DNA of 9,837 bases, taken from the NCBI GenBank assembly GCA_937995745.1, contig CALKIU010000187.1:1-9837 (forward strand). The letters run 5' to 3'. Positions 7,558 through 9,837 of this stretch are shown piece by piece. Numbering within the stretch: the first letter of the stretch is position 1; each line of letters starts with the position of its first letter. Source of the DNA: an uncultured Bacillaceae bacterium. Its GTDB lineage: Bacteria; Bacillota; Bacilli; Bacillales; Cytobacillaceae. The position numbers and the translations under genes were made by a program. The notes beneath the pieces were generated by a model, which was not told the DNA's origin, made no database searches, and saw only the letters and a list, made by a program, of their open reading frames with translations.

Positions 7558-7593
7558 GCCGACAGCAGCAGCCATCGGCCGGCTGCTGTCGGC
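7558..7593. repeat. Strong 11-bp hairpin beside the palindromic repeats
   Basis: GCCGACAGCAG (7558-7568) pairs perfectly with CTGCTGTCGGC (7583-7593) around a 14-nt loop. It lies about 75 nt beyond the stop of the minus-strand lipoprotein gene. No T-run follows on either strand, so it is not a standard terminator. It could stabilise the mRNA 3' end or be part of the repeat cluster. Confidence 0.6.
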
Positions 7594-7666
7594 CTCAACA
7601 CTCCGGCTTGACAACCGCCCGGCCGCCATCCGAACCCTGAAACCCCTAATCCACAAAAGCCAAAGA

Positions 7667-8197
7667 CTAATAACCTACCGCCGAAACGCCGTACTCCGCT
7701 TCTTCTCTCGTAAAGCCTTCGAACAGAAGCTGATCAATTAAGCCTTGCCTTGAAAAACTAGTAAAATCCAAATACTCCTGTGCTTTTTTGGCAGCTTGTT
7801 CTTTCCAATCCACTTTCAGATAATCGACGGCAAACGTCGCTTCCTCTGTCGAATAACCCTCAAATTCAAGCTGTTCAATTAAGCCCTTCCTGGAAAAAGA
7901 AGTGAATTTCAAGTAACTTTCCGCTTGCTTAATCGCATTGCGCTGCCCCAGCGTCAATTCAGAGCTTTTATCGGGAGGTGTTGCTTCCTTTGCAGGCTGC
8001 TCCTGAACCTCTTCTTCTTTAGCAGTTTCTTTTGTTTCTTCCGTTCCTTCCGCTTTTTCCTCTTCAGTCTTCTCTGTTTGTTCCGTTGCAGGTGTATCTT
8101 CAGCAGTTGAATCTGTCGCGTCTTCGGTCGTTCCTCCGCAAGCAGAAAGAATCAGCGCTGCCAAAATAATAAAAACACCCGCCAGTTTCCTTTTCAT
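7667..8197 (-). CDS. Ltp-family surface lipoprotein with two Ltp repeats
   Basis: This is a 176-residue lipoprotein. The signal peptide is MKRK followed by a hydrophobic stretch and the lipobox LSAC, with C20 as the lipidated residue. Residues 21-80 are a Thr/Glu/Lys-rich linker, typical of a spacer through the cell wall. Two tandem repeats follow: about 84-131 and 132-176. They share Y-L-x-F-T-S-F-S-R-x-G-L-I-x-Q-L, then E-G and EEA. This is the Ltp (host cell surface-exposed lipoprotein) pattern. The founding member, Ltp of Streptococcus phage TP-J34, blocks phage DNA entry (superinfection exclusion). Many Firmicutes carry chromosomal relatives of unknown role, so an anti-phage function here is possible but unproven. 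AAGGAGGAG lies 6 nt before the ATG. A TATAAA-like element near 8225 could be its -10, but I see no clear -35. No T-run terminator follows. Confidence 0.88.
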   Translation of the reverse strand: MKRKLAGVFIILAALILSACGGTTEDATDSTAEDTPATEQTEKTEEEKAEGTEETKETAKEEEVQEQPAKEATPPDKSSELTLGQRNAIKQAESYLKFTSFSRKGLIEQLEFEGYSTEEATFAVDYLKVDWKEQAAKKAQEYLDFTSFSRQGLIDQLLFEGFTREEAEYGVSAVGY

Positions 8198-8220
8198 TAT
8201 GAACTCCTCCTTGCATTAGC

Positions 8221-9044
8221 TTTTATATAAAAGGATGGAAACCAACCACTTGAGGTGAGATAAGCCGTTAAAATTTCCGCTGCCATATTTGCCCCGCATT
8301 TAACGATTTAACGTCAACTCAACGGGACCAAAATGCCGTGCAGCAAAGCCTTCACTTTTCATCAGTAAGTCAAAGATGATACGGGAGTCCTTATGTAAAT
8401 GATCGTTCGCTCATGAGGTGCATACATAGAAGGGTAGAACGAAGTGGCAAACAATCATTCTTCTCTGAGGTTCTGACACTCTTAAAATGCGGAGCACAAG
8501 TAAAACCAAAAAAGCCGGCCAATCACAATCTTCCAACCTCTCCATGACAAAAAAACGTTCTATTCTAGTTTCTTTAAATATGCAGTAATCCGTATCCAAC
8601 CAACCGGCCCATAACGAAACTGAATCGCCGGCACGCAATTAAAAAAATTTATCTATAAAACAAATAATGCTGAACACCAGCGGTCACAAATCAAAATTAT
8701 AGCAACCTATTACTATTTTAACATAATTTTATTTCAAAATTGCCAAACAACTTCACTTTTTTCAAAATTGAAAACAGCAGGATTTAGTAAAACATATGAA
8801 ACGCTAATGCGAATATTCTCGTGCCGCCCATATTTTCCCCATTAAACTTTAACCCACAACAATCCCTAAGCTGCTCCGGTCCAAAAACCATTAATGCCAC
8901 TTCCCCCGTCCGTCCTAGACACTCAACCTCCCGCATGAATATTCAAACACCGCACAAACATCATCCGGTAATCATCACGACACCCATCTCACCGCACGAT
9001 TCAAAACCCACATACCGGCGTAACTTCAAATGGAAGAAAAAGGT
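8221..9044. other. 824-nt stretch without a supported gene
   Basis: The left part (8221-8640) has only a 75-codon minus-strand frame starting at TTG without a ribosome binding site, encoding a leucine/valine-rich run I do not recognise. The part 8641-8780 is AT-rich. From about 8821 to 9030 the plus strand is A/C-rich: I count 22 G and 43 T in 210 nt. A 77-codon frame there lacks a ribosome binding site and looks like composition rather than protein. Confidence 0.5.
8732..8770. repeat. 11-bp direct repeat in an AT-rich spacer
   Basis: TTTCAAAATTG occurs at 8732-8742 and 8760-8770, 28 nt apart start to start. The second copy extends into a 14-nt palindrome, TTTCAA-AA-TTGAAA (8760-8773). It could be a protein-binding site, but the low-complexity AT context weakens it. 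Confidence 0.3.
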
Positions 9045-9071
9045 GGGACAATGAACCTGTCCCCGCGTCCC
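9045..9071. repeat. Dispersed palindromic repeat, copy 4
   Basis: GGGACA-N7-TGTCCC followed by cgcGTCCC. It shares AACCTGTCCCCGCGTCCC with copy 2, about 1.55 kb away and in the same orientation. A/C-rich sequence lies to its left and G/T-rich sequence to its right. Confidence 0.75.
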
Positions 9072-9077
9072 AAAATT

Positions 9078-9180
9078 TAATACTTTTGTGATTTTGTTTG
9101 GGTTTTTGGTTTTGTGGAAACGGTTTTTGGTGGAGGTTTTAATATTTTGGGGATGTTTTGGGAAATGTTTGCGGTTTTTG
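9078..9180. other. G/T-rich strand-biased tract
   Basis: I count only 3 C and 15 A in 103 nt of the plus strand, so G+T is about 83%. Runs such as TTTTTGG recur. A minus-strand frame across it (about 9077-9289) encodes a Lys/Pro/Thr-rich text with no ribosome binding site and overlaps the start of the sigma gene, so I do not call it a gene. Confidence 0.7.
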
Positions 9181-9235
9181 GTGGTTCGATGGCTTGATAG
9201 ATTTGTTTTATTGTAGATTTACCCGGGAATATGGT

Positions 9236-9249
9236 GAAAGCGCGCTTTC
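9236..9249. promoter_or_regulatory. 14-nt perfect palindrome upstream of the sigma factor gene
   Basis: GAAAGCGCGCTTTC is self-complementary and ends 1 nt before the GAAAGGA ribosome binding site of the gene starting at 9265. It could be an operator or a hairpin close to the ribosome binding site. Function is inferred from position only. Confidence 0.4.
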
Positions 9250-9264
9250 CGAAAGGACAGGAAT

Positions 9265-9756
9265 ATGGAAAGCTTTGAGGAATTGGCAAAACAGTATGAA
9301 CCGATGATTTGGAAGGTTATTCATTCGCTGAACATTTATAAAAATCAAGAGGAGTTTTTTCAGACAGGTTTGATTGCCTTGTGGGAGGCCAAGAACCGTT
9401 ATGAGGAAGGCAAGGGGAACTTCGCCGCTTATGCGTACTCTTATATAAAAGGAAAAATCCAGACAGAATTATCGTCGACGAACAGGCATGAAACCCGAAA
9501 TGTTTATCCGAAGGAAGAGTTTTGGGAAGTGATGGCAGACGAAAGCCCGGACGATTCCCTAGCAAGGGAATTTATTCTCTCTTTCTGTGACGAGCTGACG
9601 GAAAATCAGAAAAAGTGGGTGTTATACACAGTCATCGACGATTTATCGGTCAAAGAAATTGCCGAAAAAGAGAACGTTTCAATTTCAGCTGTGAAAGCCT
9701 GGCGCAGAGGGGCCAAGCAAAAACTTAAAGGACAATTGGAAATCATGGATGATTAA
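9265..9756 (+). CDS. Small sigma-70 family RNA polymerase sigma factor
   Basis: This 163-residue protein has the two-domain layout of compact alternative sigma factors. Region 2 spans about residues 5-75, with YEPMIWKVIHSL, a GLIALWEA helix and NFAAYAYSYIKGKIQTEL (core binding and -10 recognition). Region 4 spans about 108-157, with LTENQKKWVLYTVI and the helix-turn-helix LSVKEIAEKENVSISAVKAWRRGAKQKL (-35 recognition). It resembles the short sigma-like proteins common in Bacillus, including phage-like and competence-type ones; I cannot name the subgroup. No anti-sigma gene is next to it. The ATG has GAAAGGA 7 nt upstream, so the start is secure. It is the only well-formed plus-strand gene here, and the group II intron end begins 29 nt past its stop codon. 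Confidence 0.88.
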   Translation: MESFEELAKQYEPMIWKVIHSLNIYKNQEEFFQTGLIALWEAKNRYEEGKGNFAAYAYSYIKGKIQTELSSTNRHETRNVYPKEEFWEVMADESPDDSLAREFILSFCDELTENQKKWVLYTVIDDLSVKEIAEKENVSISAVKAWRRGAKQKLKGQLEIMDD

Positions 9757-9784
9757 TGGCAAATTACTTAGTGCAGCCTGGCAA

Positions 9785-9837
9785 ATCGAGTAGGAGGGAG
9801 TGATTAACTCCCGTCCTCTCACACCACCGTACGTACG
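9785..9837 (-). mobile_element. 3' end of a bacterial group II intron (rest outside window)
   Basis: Read on the minus strand, the window edge begins inside what looks like the 3' arm of domain V (CGTACGTACGGTGG) and continues through GTGTGAGAGGACGG. A domain VI hairpin follows, GGGAGT-TAATC-ACTCCC (9812-9796), with flanking AGGA/TCCT pairing. It then ends CCTACTCGAT, with an A seven bases from the end as expected for the branch-point adenosine and a final AT as in many bacterial introns. The inferred 3' splice site is at 9785/9784. Domain V proper and any reverse transcriptase gene would be to the right of the window. Confidence 0.72.

Noticed and set aside
7379..7741. Plus-strand frames across the palindromic repeats
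   Set aside because: They run through repeat hairpins and overlap the lipoprotein gene antisense, with no ribosome binding site.
8411..8638. 75-codon minus-strand frame with a hydrophobic run
   Set aside because: TTG start without ribosome binding site and no recognised family. The hydrophobic stretch alone does not support a gene.
9077..9289. 70-codon minus-strand frame rich in Lys, Pro and Thr
   Set aside because: It is a product of the G/T-rich tract, lacks a ribosome binding site and overlaps the well-supported sigma gene.

Overview
The window looks like a chromosomal accessory region of a low- to mid-GC Bacillaceae bacterium. The grounds are strong AAGGAGG-type ribosome binding sites, an Ltp-type lipoprotein, a compact Bacillus-like sigma-70 family factor, and a bacterial group II intron end. 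This is inference from style; no species is claimed.

Left two thirds (19-6139, all minus strand): a three-gene operon read right to left. Gene A (3977-6139) has a degenerate Rossmann methyltransferase-like N-terminal half and a C-terminal HEPN-like domain carrying an RNxxxH motif. Gene B (2046-3920) is a McrB-like AAA+ NTPase with a long coiled coil before the motor domain. Gene C (19-2040) is a McrC/DUF2357-like PD-(D/E)XK nuclease with a coiled coil and a C-terminal Cys/His cluster. B and C are 5 nt apart; A and B are 56 nt apart. I read this as a type IV restriction-like (McrBC-related) defence system with a putative RNase/sensor added. It is the most interesting content of the window. A candidate promoter with an overlapping inverted repeat, and two mutually exclusive leader hairpins, lie upstream of gene A.

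Middle (6300-7666): about 600 nt with no recognisable gene, then a small HRDC-domain fragment whose reading frame is cut by an in-frame TAG (6917-7222), a clear Rho-independent terminator (7307-7351), and a cluster of short palindromic repeats (7472-7593).

Right (7667-9837): a minus-strand lipoprotein with two Ltp repeats, a family that includes phage superinfection-exclusion proteins. It is followed by about 1 kb of mostly non-coding DNA. Around 9045-9071, another copy of the palindromic repeat marks an abrupt switch from an A/C-rich to a G/T-rich strand. A plus-strand sigma-70-like gene (9265-9756) follows, and the window ends inside the 3' end of a minus-strand group II intron.

Together, the nuclease operon, an Ltp lipoprotein, a broken HRDC gene, dispersed palindromes and an intron are typical of a defence or accessory island that has been rearranged.
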